Notes: a model not told the origin generated them from the sequence alone. A stretch of 64,000 bases of DNA from Streptomyces prunicolor NBRC 13075 (GCF_000367365.1 NZ_BARF01000027.1:19398-83397), one strand, 5' to 3'. Shown: positions 42,408-51,495, counted from the stretch's first letter. Program-made: numbers and translations.

Positions 42408-43271
42408 CTAGGGAAATTCGAGCGAGTTCGGGCCGAGGGGCGGCACCAGCCCCTCGGCCGCCGCCCGCGTCAGCAACCCCCGGATCGCCGCGTACCCGTC
42501 GTCCCCCAGATCCGCCGTGAACTCGTTGACGTACAGCCCGATGTGCTGGTCGGCGACGGACGGATCCATCTCCTGGGCGTGCGCCATGACGTACGGCCGG
42601 GAGGCCTCGGGGTCGTCCCAGGCGGCGCGGACGGAGACCCGTACGGACTCGGCGAGGAGGTTCAACACATCCGCGCCCAACGACCGCTTCGCGATGATCG
42701 CGCCCAGCGGGATCGGCAGACCCGTCGTGGCCTCCCAGTGCTCGCCCATGTCCGCGAGCTTGTGCAGCCCGTAGTTCTGGTACGTGAAGCGCGCCTCGTG
42801 GATGACGAGCCCCGCGTCGACCTTCCCGTCCCGCACGGCCGGCATGATCTCGTGGAACGGCATGACGACGATCTCGCCGACCCCGCCCGGAATCGTGTCG
42901 GCCGCCCAGAGCCGGAAGAGCATGTACGCCGTCGACCGCTCGCTCGGCACGGCGACGGTACGCCCGGTCAGGTCCACGTCCGCGCCCCGGGTGAGGACCA
43001 GCGGCCCGCACCCCCTCCCCAACGCACCCCCGCACGGCAACAGCGCGTACTCGTCGAGAACGTACGGCAGCACGGCGTACGACACCTTCAGCACATCCAA
43101 CTCACCGCGTTCGGCCATGCCGTTGGTGATGTCGATGTCCGCGAAGGTCACGTCGAGCGTGGGCGCACCCGGCACCCGGCCATGGGCCCAGGCGTCGAAG
43201 ACGAACGTGTCGTTCGGGCAGGGGGAGTAGGCGATCCGCAAAGGCTGCACAGGCTCAGTGAACGGGGTCAT
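42408..43271 (-). CDS. mqnD: 1,4-dihydroxy-6-naphthoate synthase MqnD
   Basis: A 287-residue periplasmic-binding-protein-fold enzyme that splits cyclic de-hypoxanthinyl futalosine to 1,4-dihydroxy-6-naphthoate in the futalosine route to menaquinone. Hallmarks are the SPCPNDTF start (about 16-23), TFADIDITNG (about 44-53), SVPSERSTAY-like ligand loop and the GLVIHEARFTY segment. GGAG seven bases before ATG 43271 fixes the start. The ATG overlaps the TGA of mqnB by ATGA, so the two pathway enzymes are made together. Confidence 0.95.
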   Translation of the reverse strand: MTPFTEPVQPLRIAYSPCPNDTFVFDAWAHGRVPGAPTLDVTFADIDITNGMAERGELDVLKVSYAVLPYVLDEYALLPCGGALGRGCGPLVLTRGADVDLTGRTVAVPSERSTAYMLFRLWAADTIPGGVGEIVVMPFHEIMPAVRDGKVDAGLVIHEARFTYQNYGLHKLADMGEHWEATTGLPIPLGAIIAKRSLGADVLNLLAESVRVSVRAAWDDPEASRPYVMAHAQEMDPSVADQHIGLYVNEFTADLGDDGYAAIRGLLTRAAAEGLVPPLGPNSLEFP

Positions 43272-43924
43272 ACCTGTCTCCAACTCTCCAGTACGGGCGC
43301 GCACTTCCCGAATCCCGCCGTCAGGGCCGCGAGCGCGTCGCCGATACGCCAGGCGGTGCGGTCGCGCGGGCCGACGGGGTTGGAGACCGCGCGCAGTTCC
43401 AGGACGGGGATGCCGTGCGCGGCGGCGGCCTCGGCGACGCCGAAGCCCTCCATCGCCTCGGCGAGGGCCCGGGGGTGGCGGGCGCGAAGTTCCTTTGCGC
43501 GGGCGGCCGTACCGGTCACCGTGGAGACGGTGAGTACGGCTCCGGTGCGGGCGCCGGTGGCGGCCGCGAGGTCTCGTACGAGTGCACTCGGCGGACGGTG
43601 GGTGACGGTCCCGAAGCCGAGCTCGGTGACCGGGACGAACCCGTCGGGGGTTTCCGCGCCCAGGTCGGCCGCGGTGATCTCGTCGGCGATCACGAGGGAA
43701 CCGACGGGCGCCTCGGGCTGGAATCCACCGGCGATCCCGGCGGAGACGACGAGGTCGTACGGGGTACCGGCGAGAGCGACGGCCGTAGCGGCGGCGGCAG
43801 CGGCGGGACCCACCCCGGCGGCGATGACATCGACCCGGCTGTCGCTCGTGAACGCCCGTGCCACCGCGTCCCGTTCGGCAGGGACGGCGGTGGCGACGAG
43901 AATCCGTACGGACGACGTGGTCAG
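43268..43924 (-). CDS. mqnB: futalosine hydrolase MqnB
   Basis: A 218-residue nucleosidase of the MTA/SAH hydrolase fold that removes hypoxanthine from futalosine in menaquinone synthesis. Family marks are VRILVATAVPAERDAVARAF near the N-terminus, VVSAGIAGGFQPE (about 64-76), GAVLTVSTVTGTA, and MEGFGVAEAA (about 171-180), with the purine-site glutamates. No ATG or GTG is well placed; CTG 43924 overlaps the TGA of the DUF2771 gene as CTGA, with GAAGGA just upstream, so a re-initiation start at CTG is likely. It is coupled to mqnD downstream. Confidence 0.92.
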   Translation of the reverse strand: MTTSSVRILVATAVPAERDAVARAFTSDSRVDVIAAGVGPAAAAAATAVALAGTPYDLVVSAGIAGGFQPEAPVGSLVIADEITAADLGAETPDGFVPVTELGFGTVTHRPPSALVRDLAAATGARTGAVLTVSTVTGTAARAKELRARHPRALAEAMEGFGVAEAAAAHGIPVLELRAVSNPVGPRDRTAWRIGDALAALTAGFGKCAPVLESWRQV

Positions 43925-44385
43925 GAGTCCTTCTTGAACTTGAAGGACCACAGGCCCTTGACCGTCTTGTCGCCCTCCTTGATGGAGACGACGGTCGAGT
44001 TGCCGGTCGCGCCGTACTGGGTGTTGAAGAACACGCTGCCGGGGATCGTGCGGTACGTCTTCTTGCTGGAGTCGGTCAGCGGCTGACCGTTCATCAGGAT
44101 CGTCCAGCCGTTGTCGGCGATCTTCGGGTCGACACCGAAGCGCACGGTCTCGTCCGGGTCGACAGAGATCGACGTGGAGGCCTTCAGGCACTTCGTCAGC
44201 TCCGCGGTCTTCACCGCGTCGCCGTCGTTGTAGCAGGTGGCCTCGGTGTGGACCGAGTTCCTCCCGACGGTGATCGTCGAAACCGGCGTCGGCTTGTCGC
44301 ACGCCGACAGGACGAGCAGTCCGGCGGAAACGGCGCCGGCGGCGGCGACGGCGCGGCGGCGTCGCACAGCGGATTGCATGGTCAT
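43921..44385 (-). CDS. DUF2771 lipoprotein
   Basis: A 154-residue secreted lipoprotein. The arginine-rich n-region, hydrophobic stretch and lipobox LSAC with acylated C29 are clear. The mature part matches DUF2771, a beta-rich domain of unknown function (YRTIPGSVFFNTQYGATGNS region). It is first in the unit with mqnB and mqnD, overlapping mqnB by CTGA. A TAGCCT box seven bases before ATG 44385 suggests leaderless transcription. The link to menaquinone may be co-location only. Confidence 0.88.
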   Translation of the reverse strand: MTMQSAVRRRRAVAAAGAVSAGLLVLSACDKPTPVSTITVGRNSVHTEATCYNDGDAVKTAELTKCLKASTSISVDPDETVRFGVDPKIADNGWTILMNGQPLTDSSKKTYRTIPGSVFFNTQYGATGNSTVVSIKEGDKTVKGLWSFKFKKDS

Positions 44386-44392
44386 GGGGCGA

Positions 44393-44398
44393 AGGCTA
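44393..44398 (-). promoter_or_regulatory. -10 box TAGCCT of the DUF2771-mqnB-mqnD unit
   Basis: Minus strand, 7 nt before ATG 44385, with no ribosome site between. Confidence 0.55.
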
Positions 44399-44458
44399 TC
44401 GGGCCCGTCCAGTACTCCCCCCACGTGGGGTGCGGCGTGCCGGGCCGGGTGGCGAGGG

Positions 44459-45883
44459 TTAGGCCACTCGCGGGCGTCCGCCGGTCCCCTGACGGGCCGA
44501 GGCGAGCAGCCCGCGCAGGGTGGTCAGCCAGCCCAGGGCGATGACTCCGGCGGCGAGGGTGAAGCCGAGGGCGCCGTTCAGCGGCATGACGATGCCGATC
44601 GCGCCGCCGAGCACCCAGGCCATCTGGAGCATCGTCTCGGACCGCGCGAACGCCGAGGTCCGCACCAGTTCGGGCACGTCCCGCTGGATCAGCGCGTCCA
44701 GGGACAGCTTGGCCAGCGCCTGGCAGAACCCTGCCGTAGCCGCGAGACAGGCCACCAGCACGGCCCCGAAGAAGAGCGCGGCGGTGATGGCCGCGCCCAG
44801 CACCAGCGCGACGACGGTCACGATGATGAGTTCCGGCGCCCGCTGCCGCAGCCAGGAACCGACCGCCGTACCGAGCGCGTTGCCCACGCCCGCCGCGACG
44901 GCGACGATGCCGAGCGACACGGCCGCGCTCTGCCCGGTCATCGGATGGTCGCGCAGCAGGAACGCGAGGAAGAAGGTCAGGAACCCGGAGAGCCAGCGCA
45001 GGGCCGCGTTGGCGCCGAGCGCGTGGGTGACGGCGATGCCGACCGTACGCAGCCCCGGACGCTTGACCTCCTTGGGATGCGGCCCGTGCAGATGGTCCGC
45101 GTCCGCCGCGAGCAGCGCCGTGTCCTCGCCCTTGGCCGAGTCGACCTTGGGGTCCAGGAAGAAACACAGGACCGTGCCCGCGACGAAGATCACGAAGGCG
45201 CCGTAGAGCGGCCAGGGATCGCCGATGGCGTGCAGCCCGCCCGCGATCGGGGCGGCGACGCCGGTGGCGAGAAGCCCGGCGAGGGTGACTCTGGAGTTGG
45301 CCTTCACCAGGGAGATACGGGGTGGCAGCAGCCGGGGCACCACGGCGCTTCTGACGACGCCGTACGCCTTCGAGGCGACCAGGGCGCCCAGAGCGGCCGG
45401 ATACAGCTCCAGGCTGCCGCTGGCGACCGCGCCGGAGATGATCAGCGCGAGAAGGGCGCGGGCCAGCATCGCGGCGGCCATCGCGGCGCGGCGCCCGTGC
45501 GGAAGCTTGTCGAGAAGGGGCCCGATCACAGGAGCCAGAACAGTGAAAGGCGCCATCGTGATCGCGAGATAAAGAGCGACCCGCCCCCGAGCCTCGTCGG
45601 TCGGCACGGAGAAGAAGACGGTCGAGGCGAGGGCGACGGTGATCATGACGTCACCGGCGCCGTTCACCGCGTGCAGCTCGATCAGCCGGCCGAGCCCCGA
45701 CTCGCCCGCGCCGTGCGCGTGCGTCGCCTTGCGGATACCGCGGGCGGTACCGGTGACGGGGAAGTGCAGGGCACGACCCATCGCACGGACGGAACCGCTC
45801 ACCCGGCCCGAACCGCCACCTCGGATGTTCCCCTTCGTGCCACCGATCCCGGTGGCACCTTGGGGCGCCCTCGCGGCTGCCAC
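44459..45883 (-). CDS. MFS transporter
   Basis: A 474-residue major-facilitator protein with about 12 helices. The first 55 residues are a glycine-rich cytoplasmic tail (GATGIGGTKGNIRGGGSGRV) before helix 1 at about 62. The loop between helices 2 and 3 has LDKLPHGRRAAMAAAML, the family's basic loop motif. GTG 45883 is the likely start. Cargo unknown; the long Gly-rich N-tail is unusual for the family. Divergent from the DUF3027 gene. Confidence 0.85.
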   Translation of the reverse strand: MAAARAPQGATGIGGTKGNIRGGGSGRVSGSVRAMGRALHFPVTGTARGIRKATHAHGAGESGLGRLIELHAVNGAGDVMITVALASTVFFSVPTDEARGRVALYLAITMAPFTVLAPVIGPLLDKLPHGRRAAMAAAMLARALLALIISGAVASGSLELYPAALGALVASKAYGVVRSAVVPRLLPPRISLVKANSRVTLAGLLATGVAAPIAGGLHAIGDPWPLYGAFVIFVAGTVLCFFLDPKVDSAKGEDTALLAADADHLHGPHPKEVKRPGLRTVGIAVTHALGANAALRWLSGFLTFFLAFLLRDHPMTGQSAAVSLGIVAVAAGVGNALGTAVGSWLRQRAPELIIVTVVALVLGAAITAALFFGAVLVACLAATAGFCQALAKLSLDALIQRDVPELVRTSAFARSETMLQMAWVLGGAIGIVMPLNGALGFTLAAGVIALGWLTTLRGLLASARQGTGGRPRVA

Positions 45884-46305
45884 CCCGTCATAGTGCCCCG
45901 AGAACGGCGCGAGTAGTGCGGTTACCGCGCGTATGGAGGCGTACGGGGGCGAATTCTGGGCCGCCGCACAGCTCGCCGGGTGGCCGTGCACAGGTCCCTG
46001 TCCGGTCGCCGCTCAGGTCTCTGTTTGGTCGCCGCGCGGCGCCCAAGGGGCTGTCGGTGTGGGCGCATGGCGCGAGAGAAGGTAGCGTGCGTAGCGCGCC
46101 GTGGCGATTGTTCTCGGCCGCGCGCCTCTCGGCCATCCCGCAGAATGGATGGCGTAGGCGTGCCCGAGCGCGATCGGGTGCGGACGTCGACGCGGCCCTC
46201 CACCAGTGCCCCCAAGGGCCTGGTACATGTCTTTCAGCCGCTCCGTCCGCTCCCTTCGCCACACCAGGCGCACCCGTGAGACGGCGTAGGAGAGAAGCGA
46301 TACCT
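45884..46305. other. gene-free region between the MFS and DUF3027 genes
   Basis: About 420 bp with divergent promoters presumed. A 20-codon ORF (ATG 46227, ending TAG at 46287-46289) lies upstream of DUF3027 and is arginine/serine-rich; a leader peptide is possible but unsupported. Nothing else stands out. Confidence 0.35.
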
Positions 46306-47232
46306 GTGAGCGCAGCGACCACGCGAAGCCGCACCCCCGACCGCCTGTGCGCCGAGGCCGTCGACCTCGCCCGTGCCGCAGCCGAGGAGGCCGCCGCGCC
46401 CGGCGTGGTCGGCGAACACGCGGGCTTCGAATCCGAGGGCGACCGTGTGGTCACGCACTTCTTCGAGTGCAAGGAGTTCGGCTACCGGGGCTGGCGCTGG
46501 GCGGTGACGGTGGCGCGGGCGTCCCGCGCGAAGCTGGTGACCCTGGACGAGGTCGTCCTGCTCCCCGGCCCGGACTCCCTCCTCGCCCCCGAATGGGTCC
46601 CGTGGAGCGAACGCCTCCGCCCCGGCGACATGGGCCCCGGCGACCTGCTCCCCACGGACGCGGAGGACCTCCGCCTGGAGCCCGGCTACACGGGCGAGGA
46701 CGAGCCCCCGCCGAACTCCGCGGTCTCCGAGGAGATGGCGGAACTGGTGGAGGCGGAGGACGCGGAAGTAACGGCGGGCACCCCCGCCACCCTCCCCATG
46801 GCCCCCACCCGGGGCTCGATCGCGTCGGTGGCGGAGGAACTGGGCATCCGCCGTGCCCGAGTCCTCTCCCGCTACGGCCTCCACGTCGCCGCCGACCGCT
46901 GGGAGGACGGCTTCGGCTCGAAGACCCCGATGGCCCAGGCGGCCCCCGCGGCCTGCGTCAGCTGCGGCTTCCTGGTCGCGATCGGCGGCTCCCTGGGCCA
47001 GGCGTTCGGAGTCTGCGCGAACGAGTTCTCCCCGGCGGACGGCCACGTCGTGTCCTTGTCCTACGGCTGCGGCGGCCACTCGGAAGCAGCGATCATGCCC
47101 AAACCGCCCCAGCCGCCGCCGCATGTGATCGACGAGACGATGGTGGACCCGTTCCCGCTGCGGCCTGCGGCGGATTCGGGGTCGGTTTCGGTGGGGGTGG
47201 ACGAGGAAACGGCGGAGCTGGGGCACTCGTAG
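46306..47232 (+). CDS. DUF3027 protein
   Basis: A 308-residue actinobacterial protein of unknown function. Family marks are VVTHFFECKEFGYRGWRWAV (about 47-66), VLLPGPDSLLAPEWVPWSERLRPGD (about 82-106, two touching motifs), and RYGLHVAADRWEDGFGS (about 186-202). The C-terminal part has CVSCGFLVAIGGSLGQAFGVCANEFSPAD with paired cysteines that could bind zinc. GGAGAG lies upstream of GTG 46306 at a longer than usual distance. Divergent from the MFS gene; the Uma2-like gene follows 38 bp later. Confidence 0.88.
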   Translation: MSAATTRSRTPDRLCAEAVDLARAAAEEAAAPGVVGEHAGFESEGDRVVTHFFECKEFGYRGWRWAVTVARASRAKLVTLDEVVLLPGPDSLLAPEWVPWSERLRPGDMGPGDLLPTDAEDLRLEPGYTGEDEPPPNSAVSEEMAELVEAEDAEVTAGTPATLPMAPTRGSIASVAEELGIRRARVLSRYGLHVAADRWEDGFGSKTPMAQAAPAACVSCGFLVAIGGSLGQAFGVCANEFSPADGHVVSLSYGCGGHSEAAIMPKPPQPPPHVIDETMVDPFPLRPAADSGSVSVGVDEETAELGHS

Positions 47233-47270
47233 CTCTGTATTCTGGCGGCATACGGGAGAGGAGCAGCGCC

Positions 47271-47825
47271 ATGAGCATCGACTCGACGATTGCGCGTACC
47301 GAGTTCCCCGAAGGGCACGTGGCTTTCTTCGGAATCGACGGGAAGATCATCTTGACGCCGCAGAGTTTCGAGCACTCCAGCACCATCCGGTCGATGCAGA
47401 TCGACTCGCTCTCCCTCGGCCGTCACGCGAAGGTCGCCTCCGACGTGTACATCGACTTCCCCGCCGACGAGAACTCCGCCCCCGACTTCGCCATCCTGAG
47501 CGAGGACGCCCGCCGTGAGGGCACGCGCTACAGCTTCGAGGACGTCCTGCTGATCTCCGAGGTCGTCTCGACCTCCTCCGTCCGCAAGGACTACGACGAC
47601 TGCACGGCGAAGTACGGTCGCTACGGCATCCCCATCTACCTGGTCGTGGACCCCTACGCGCGGGAAGTCGTCCTCCACACCCAGCCGACCGGCACGGGCT
47701 ACATCGCTGCCCACACCCACAAGTACGGCACCGGCAAGCTCCCCATCCCTTTGGCAGACGGCCGCACCTTCACGCTCGACCTCGACCAACTCCCGCTGCC
47801 GGAGCCGGAGGCGGACGTTCACTGA
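47271..47825 (+). CDS. Uma2-family (DUF820) endonuclease-like protein
   Basis: A 184-residue protein with the PD-(D/E)XK-type nuclease fold of the Uma2/DUF820 family. Visible features are SDVYIDFPADENSAPDFAIL (about 62-81, with the conserved PD), VLLISEVVSTSSVRKDYDDC (about 92-111, the E...K pair) and KYGRYGIPIYLVVDP (about 114-128). Members are common in cyanobacteria and Streptomyces, possibly from mobile elements; the role is unknown. AGGAG precedes ATG 47271. Its end overlaps the convergent HTH gene by 7 bp. Confidence 0.88.
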   Translation: MSIDSTIARTEFPEGHVAFFGIDGKIILTPQSFEHSSTIRSMQIDSLSLGRHAKVASDVYIDFPADENSAPDFAILSEDARREGTRYSFEDVLLISEVVSTSSVRKDYDDCTAKYGRYGIPIYLVVDPYAREVVLHTQPTGTGYIAAHTHKYGTGKLPIPLADGRTFTLDLDQLPLPEPEADVH

Positions 47826-48691
47826 CCAATGCGGCCGACGGCAACCGGAGCACGGCAGTCATGGCAATGTCCCGGGGTCGGTGAGCGGAAGGCGCGGTCG
47901 CAGCGGTCGCAGTTCTGGAGCGGGTGGCGTACGGCCGGTGGCGGGGCCGGGGCGCGGAACGGTGGTGGGGGCGGGAGTTGGGCCGTCAGCCGGTGGGCCA
48001 GGAGGGCTGCGGGCCGCCGTAGGGGATCGGGTGGCAGGTCCGTGGTCAGGGTGTGGCGTACGGCTGTGGGGGCCACGTCCCGCTCCAGCCACGCGGCGAC
48101 TCCCTGCGCGAGGTGGGCCGTGTCGCAGGTCGACAGGAGCAGGCGGGGGTCGTGGCGGCGGAGTCCCGTGAGGAGATCCGTGGCCTGCTGGATGAGTGCG
48201 GGGGAGGGGTAGGACGGGTGCGGTACGGGCGGCAACGCCTTGCGGGGACTGTCCTTCTTCGGCTTCTTCGGTGTCGCCGGGGCATGGCTGTCTCTACGGC
48301 TGCTGCCGGGCTGGTTGCAGGAGATGGTGCGGGTGATGATGCGGCCGTCGGGGATGCGGTGCCGTTCGCGACGGAGGTAGCCGTGGGTCTCCAACTCCCG
48401 TAGCGCGGCGGCGATTCGGGTCGTGCCCTCGGGGAAGCGGGCGGCGAGGGTCTTGATGTCGACGCGGGTGCCTGCGGGGAGGGACTGGATGTGGACGCCG
48501 AGTCCGATCGCCAGGGCCGACAACTCCGGGTGCTGGGCGAGGTGGTTGCCGATCACCGTGAAGCGGGTGGTGTGGCGGGAGTTGTCGTGAGTCAGACCGA
48601 CGCCGGGGGCGCGGTACCGCTGGTTCGGGTGTTTGTCGGCGGTGTGCCGGGACTGGGCGCGCGAGGGCGCGCTAATGTCGTGCGTATCCAT
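47819..48691 (-). CDS. helix-turn-helix protein, replication/conjugation-type, unknown role
   Basis: A 290-residue DNA-binding protein. A winged helix-turn-helix lies about 55-120 (LAARFPEGTTRIAAALRELETHGYLRRERHRIPDGRI). A Lys/Pro-rich linker follows, then a helical region and a proline-rich segment (about 250-275), and a C-terminal zinc-ribbon pattern CDRCDRAF...CHDC (about 265-285). ATG 48691 is the likely start; a 9-bp hairpin lies 29 bp upstream in its leader. Streptomyces genomes carry many such proteins; no target is known. Confidence 0.7.
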   Translation of the reverse strand: MDTHDISAPSRAQSRHTADKHPNQRYRAPGVGLTHDNSRHTTRFTVIGNHLAQHPELSALAIGLGVHIQSLPAGTRVDIKTLAARFPEGTTRIAAALRELETHGYLRRERHRIPDGRIITRTISCNQPGSSRRDSHAPATPKKPKKDSPRKALPPVPHPSYPSPALIQQATDLLTGLRRHDPRLLLSTCDTAHLAQGVAAWLERDVAPTAVRHTLTTDLPPDPLRRPAALLAHRLTAQLPPPPPFRAPAPPPAVRHPLQNCDRCDRAFRSPTPGHCHDCRAPVAVGRIGQ

Positions 48692-49090
48692 CGGGAAGCG
48701 ATCTCTTCCTTGGTGGTCAGGCCCTCGCTTTGGGATGCCAGTCCCGGCGAGGGCCGTCGTATGTCCGCTGTCTGTGGGTGTGTCGCGCTGAGCGTAGATC
48801 ACGCAACCTGCCCGGAATCCAGCGTAGTTGGTGATGTTCACCCAGATGGACGAACGGCGGATCGGGCTGCCGGGAGGGTGGGGTGGGGCTTGGTGGGGGT
48901 TCTTTCACCGTCGTGGTTCTTGGGAAAGGGCGCCACTTGCACCGGAGTTCGGGTTTCCGGGTTTCGGTGCGAGGTTCAGTTCCGCCTGGACGGAGTTCGT
49001 CGCGAGTCCTGCGCTCATAGGTGCCGGTCGTAACATCCCCTCGCCCTGACGCATCGGTCATGAAGGGCCTTGAAAACGGGGGGAGTTCCC
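48692..49090. promoter_or_regulatory. gene-free region with a leader hairpin
   Basis: About 400 bp between divergent genes. GGCCCTCGC (48720-48728) pairs perfectly with 48747-48755 and encloses a second GGGA/TCCC stem; on the minus strand it would sit in the leader of the HTH gene. No ORF with support was seen in the rest. Confidence 0.45.
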
Positions 49091-49801
49091 ATGAATGACG
49101 GGATCGAGCGGGAGTACCGCAGACACCGGGGCGTGCCGGCGGCGAGCGCCACCCTGGGGGCTGTGGCGGTTTTTGTCGTCGTCACCGCGCTGAACTCGCT
49201 GTCGTCGACCGGGCTGACGGACTGGCAGGTGCTGATCCTGGTGCTCTGGCTGTTCATCGGCGCCCGGGTGGTGCTGGAGCAGTGGTGGGCGCGCACGTTC
49301 GTGACGGCCGACGGAGTCACCGTGCGGGGGCCGCTGCGTACTCGTACCTGGGCCTGGGCCGACGTCTACGGCATCCGGGTCGAAGAGGTCAGGCGGGGTA
49401 GTCCTCGTTGGCAGGCGTACCTCTACGGCGGCGACGGGCGCCGGGTCCGCCTCCACCACCTCGACGAGCTTCAGGTGGACGCCCCGGCCGACGAGGCCGC
49501 CGACCTGTGCGCCACCGCCGTACGGCTCGGGCTCGCGTCGTTCGGGACGCGGCCCGAGGTGGAGGAGCGCATCCTGCGCGCCGCGCGACGGCGTACGGCG
49601 TGGCAGCGGGCGTTGCTCGCCGACCTGGTCGTCGTGGTCGCCATGTTCGTCCTCGACGGCTGGATGATCTTCACGGACCGGCCGACGCACTCGTACCTGC
49701 TGCTCCTGGGCGTTCCGTTGCTCTGCCTTCCCGTCTTCTTCCTCTTCCTGGACCGTCTCGGCGAGACCTTCGCCGACCGACGTTCCCCGGACCACGCCTG
49801 A
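49091..49801 (+). CDS. membrane protein with PH-like domain
   Basis: A 236-residue protein. Two helices (about 18-36 and 43-61) are followed by a soluble beta-rich domain (about 65-150; VTADGVTVRGPLRTRTWAWADVYGIRVEE) of bacterial PH type, then a helix-rich stretch and two further membrane helices (about 178-220). ATG 49091 is taken as the start; a GGGGGGAG lies just upstream. A strong terminator follows. Bacterial PH-like domains of this kind often sit at the membrane with unknown partners. Confidence 0.8.
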   Translation: MNDGIEREYRRHRGVPAASATLGAVAVFVVVTALNSLSSTGLTDWQVLILVLWLFIGARVVLEQWWARTFVTADGVTVRGPLRTRTWAWADVYGIRVEEVRRGSPRWQAYLYGGDGRRVRLHHLDELQVDAPADEAADLCATAVRLGLASFGTRPEVEERILRAARRRTAWQRALLADLVVVVAMFVLDGWMIFTDRPTHSYLLLLGVPLLCLPVFFLFLDRLGETFADRRSPDHA

Positions 49802-49819
49802 AGCCGGAAAATTCACGGC

Positions 49820-49860
49820 CGACGGGGCCGCCCTCCCCTTGCCGGAGGGCGACCCCGTCG
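49820..49860. terminator. terminator between convergent PH-like and RTX genes
   Basis: 17-bp stem (49820-49836 with 49844-49860) with one C-A mismatch and a 7-nt loop. Confidence 0.85.
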
Positions 49861-49885
49861 AACCGGAACCGAGTCGGCGTGTGGG

Positions 49886-50566
49886 TCAACTCGCCTCGCA
49901 CCCGACCCTGGTGTCGACACGGTCGGTCACGCAGCGATCCCAGCCGCCATTGCCGCTCACGGTGTCAAGGACGCCGTCACGCGCGTACAGCGTGTCGTTG
50001 CCGGCCAAGCCCAGAAGGGTGTCGGAGCCGCTCTTGCCCTCGATGCGATCCTTGCCCGCGCTGCCCCTGAGGACGTCATTGCCGGGGCCGCCGGTCAGCG
50101 TGTCGTTGCCCCAATTCGCCGTGAAATTGCGGTCGTTCCCGCCGTCCAGCGTGTCGTTGCCCGCGTCCCCCCAAAGGGAGTCGTTGCCCGCGAACCCCAT
50201 CAGACGGTCGTCACCGGCCCCGCCCTGAATGGTGTCGGAGCCGCTGTCGCCGGCGATGAGATCCTTGCCGTCACCGCCCAGGATCCGGTCGTTGCCGCCC
50301 TGCCCGCAGATGACGTCGTTGCCCCCGCCTCCATTGATCGTGTCGTTTCCGCCCAGGCCGGCGATGATGTCCCTGGCCGGCCCGGCGTTGATGGTGTCGT
50401 TGCCCGATCCTCCCCACACGGTGGCGGTCAGGCCGTAACAGGTCGGCGTCGTGGCCGCGGCCGCGTCTGTCTGGATGGCGGCCATGGCCGCCAGGGCCAG
50501 CACCGCCGCTCCGGCCCCCGCGAGGATCTTCGTCCGGCTGATCCTCGGCCTGGTTCGTCCGTTCAT
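49886..50566 (-). CDS. secreted RTX-type calcium-binding repeat protein
   Basis: A 226-residue protein. A Sec-type signal peptide (about 1-38; basic n-region, hydrophobic core, AxA cleavage) leads to a nearly continuous series of nonapeptide repeats GGxGxDxUx (about 50-200; GGNDTINGGGGNDVICGQGGNDRILGG shown by its individual units). These repeats form a calcium beta-roll. A cysteine pair lies before and after the repeats (C43, C218-C224 region). Exported, it probably folds outside the cell on binding calcium. GGGGAGAG precedes ATG 50566. No catalytic domain is present; adhesion or matrix roles are guesses. Confidence 0.88.
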   Translation of the reverse strand: MNGRTRPRISRTKILAGAGAAVLALAAMAAIQTDAAAATTPTCYGLTATVWGGSGNDTINAGPARDIIAGLGGNDTINGGGGNDVICGQGGNDRILGGDGKDLIAGDSGSDTIQGGAGDDRLMGFAGNDSLWGDAGNDTLDGGNDRNFTANWGNDTLTGGPGNDVLRGSAGKDRIEGKSGSDTLLGLAGNDTLYARDGVLDTVSGNGGWDRCVTDRVDTRVGCEAS

Positions 50567-50757
50567 GAGCTCTCCCCGTCCATGGATCCCCCCCCGTTCG
50601 AGGGGGGCGGATGTTCCGTGGTCCACGGTGGCCCCGCCCCCTCGTGGCCACCATTCGCCATTCGGCGAATCCTCCGGACCCCGCCACCGGACCCGGATAC
50701 CGGGCAAAGGGGCGTAGCTTCGAAGCAGCCGGAGGCGGTGGAAAGGGGGCCGCGGTC

Positions 50758-51495
50758 ATGAGCCGTCACTCGCTCACCGAGCGCCACATGCGGGCGATGC
50801 TCGACGTCATCGACGAGGCACGGCACAGCACGACGGACGAGGTCCCGCCGCTGTCGCTGCTCGAGGGACTGGGGCGGCTGATCCCCTGCGACCTGGCGGA
50901 GTTCAGCGAGGTGGACCTGCCCACCCGGTCCCCGCTGGGCGACCAGGCGGTGGAGTACGGAGGCCACTACCCCCCGGTGGACGACGAGGCCTGGTGGCGC
51001 TTCAAGCACCAGCACCCCCACTGTGTCGCGGTCGAGCGGAGCCACGGTGATCTGGCGGTTTCCCAGCTGTCGGACCACCTGCCCACGCGGGAGTTCCGGA
51101 ACCTGGCCCTGTTCAGCGAGTACATGCGCCCCTTCACCACCATGATCGTGGTGCCCCTGCCCACCGCTCCCGGCCGCATCCGCATGTACAACCTCAGCCG
51201 CGAGCACGTGCGCCCCTTCAGCGAACGGGACCGGCTCACACTGGAGTTGATGCGCCCGTACCTGTATGACATCTACCGCGAGGCCGCCCGGCGACGGCAG
51301 ACGCCCGTCCGGCTGACGCTCCGTGAACTCGACGTCATGCGGGCCGTGGCGAAGGGCCTGAGCAACGGAGCCATCGCCGGGCAGTTGGTGGTCGAGCCGA
51401 GCACTGTCCGCAAGCACCTGGAGAACGTCTACCGCAAGCTCGGGGTGTCGAGCCGTACGGCGGCTGTCGCCAGGCTGTTCCCCGAGACGTCGTGA
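50758..51495 (+). CDS. LuxR-type helix-turn-helix regulator
   Basis: A 245-residue DNA-binding regulator. The C-terminal 60 residues are a LuxR/FixJ HTH (LTLRELDVMRAVAKGLSNGAIAGQLVVEPSTVRKHLENVYRKLGVSSRTAAV; motifs at about 184-234). The N-terminal domain (about 1-175) has the weak GAF-like fold of many such orphan regulators and no receiver aspartate set, so it is not a classical response regulator. AAGGGGG upstream of ATG 50758 sets the start. It diverges from the RTX gene, whose promoter it may control. Confidence 0.87.
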   Translation: MSRHSLTERHMRAMLDVIDEARHSTTDEVPPLSLLEGLGRLIPCDLAEFSEVDLPTRSPLGDQAVEYGGHYPPVDDEAWWRFKHQHPHCVAVERSHGDLAVSQLSDHLPTREFRNLALFSEYMRPFTTMIVVPLPTAPGRIRMYNLSREHVRPFSERDRLTLELMRPYLYDIYREAARRRQTPVRLTLRELDVMRAVAKGLSNGAIAGQLVVEPSTVRKHLENVYRKLGVSSRTAAVARLFPETS

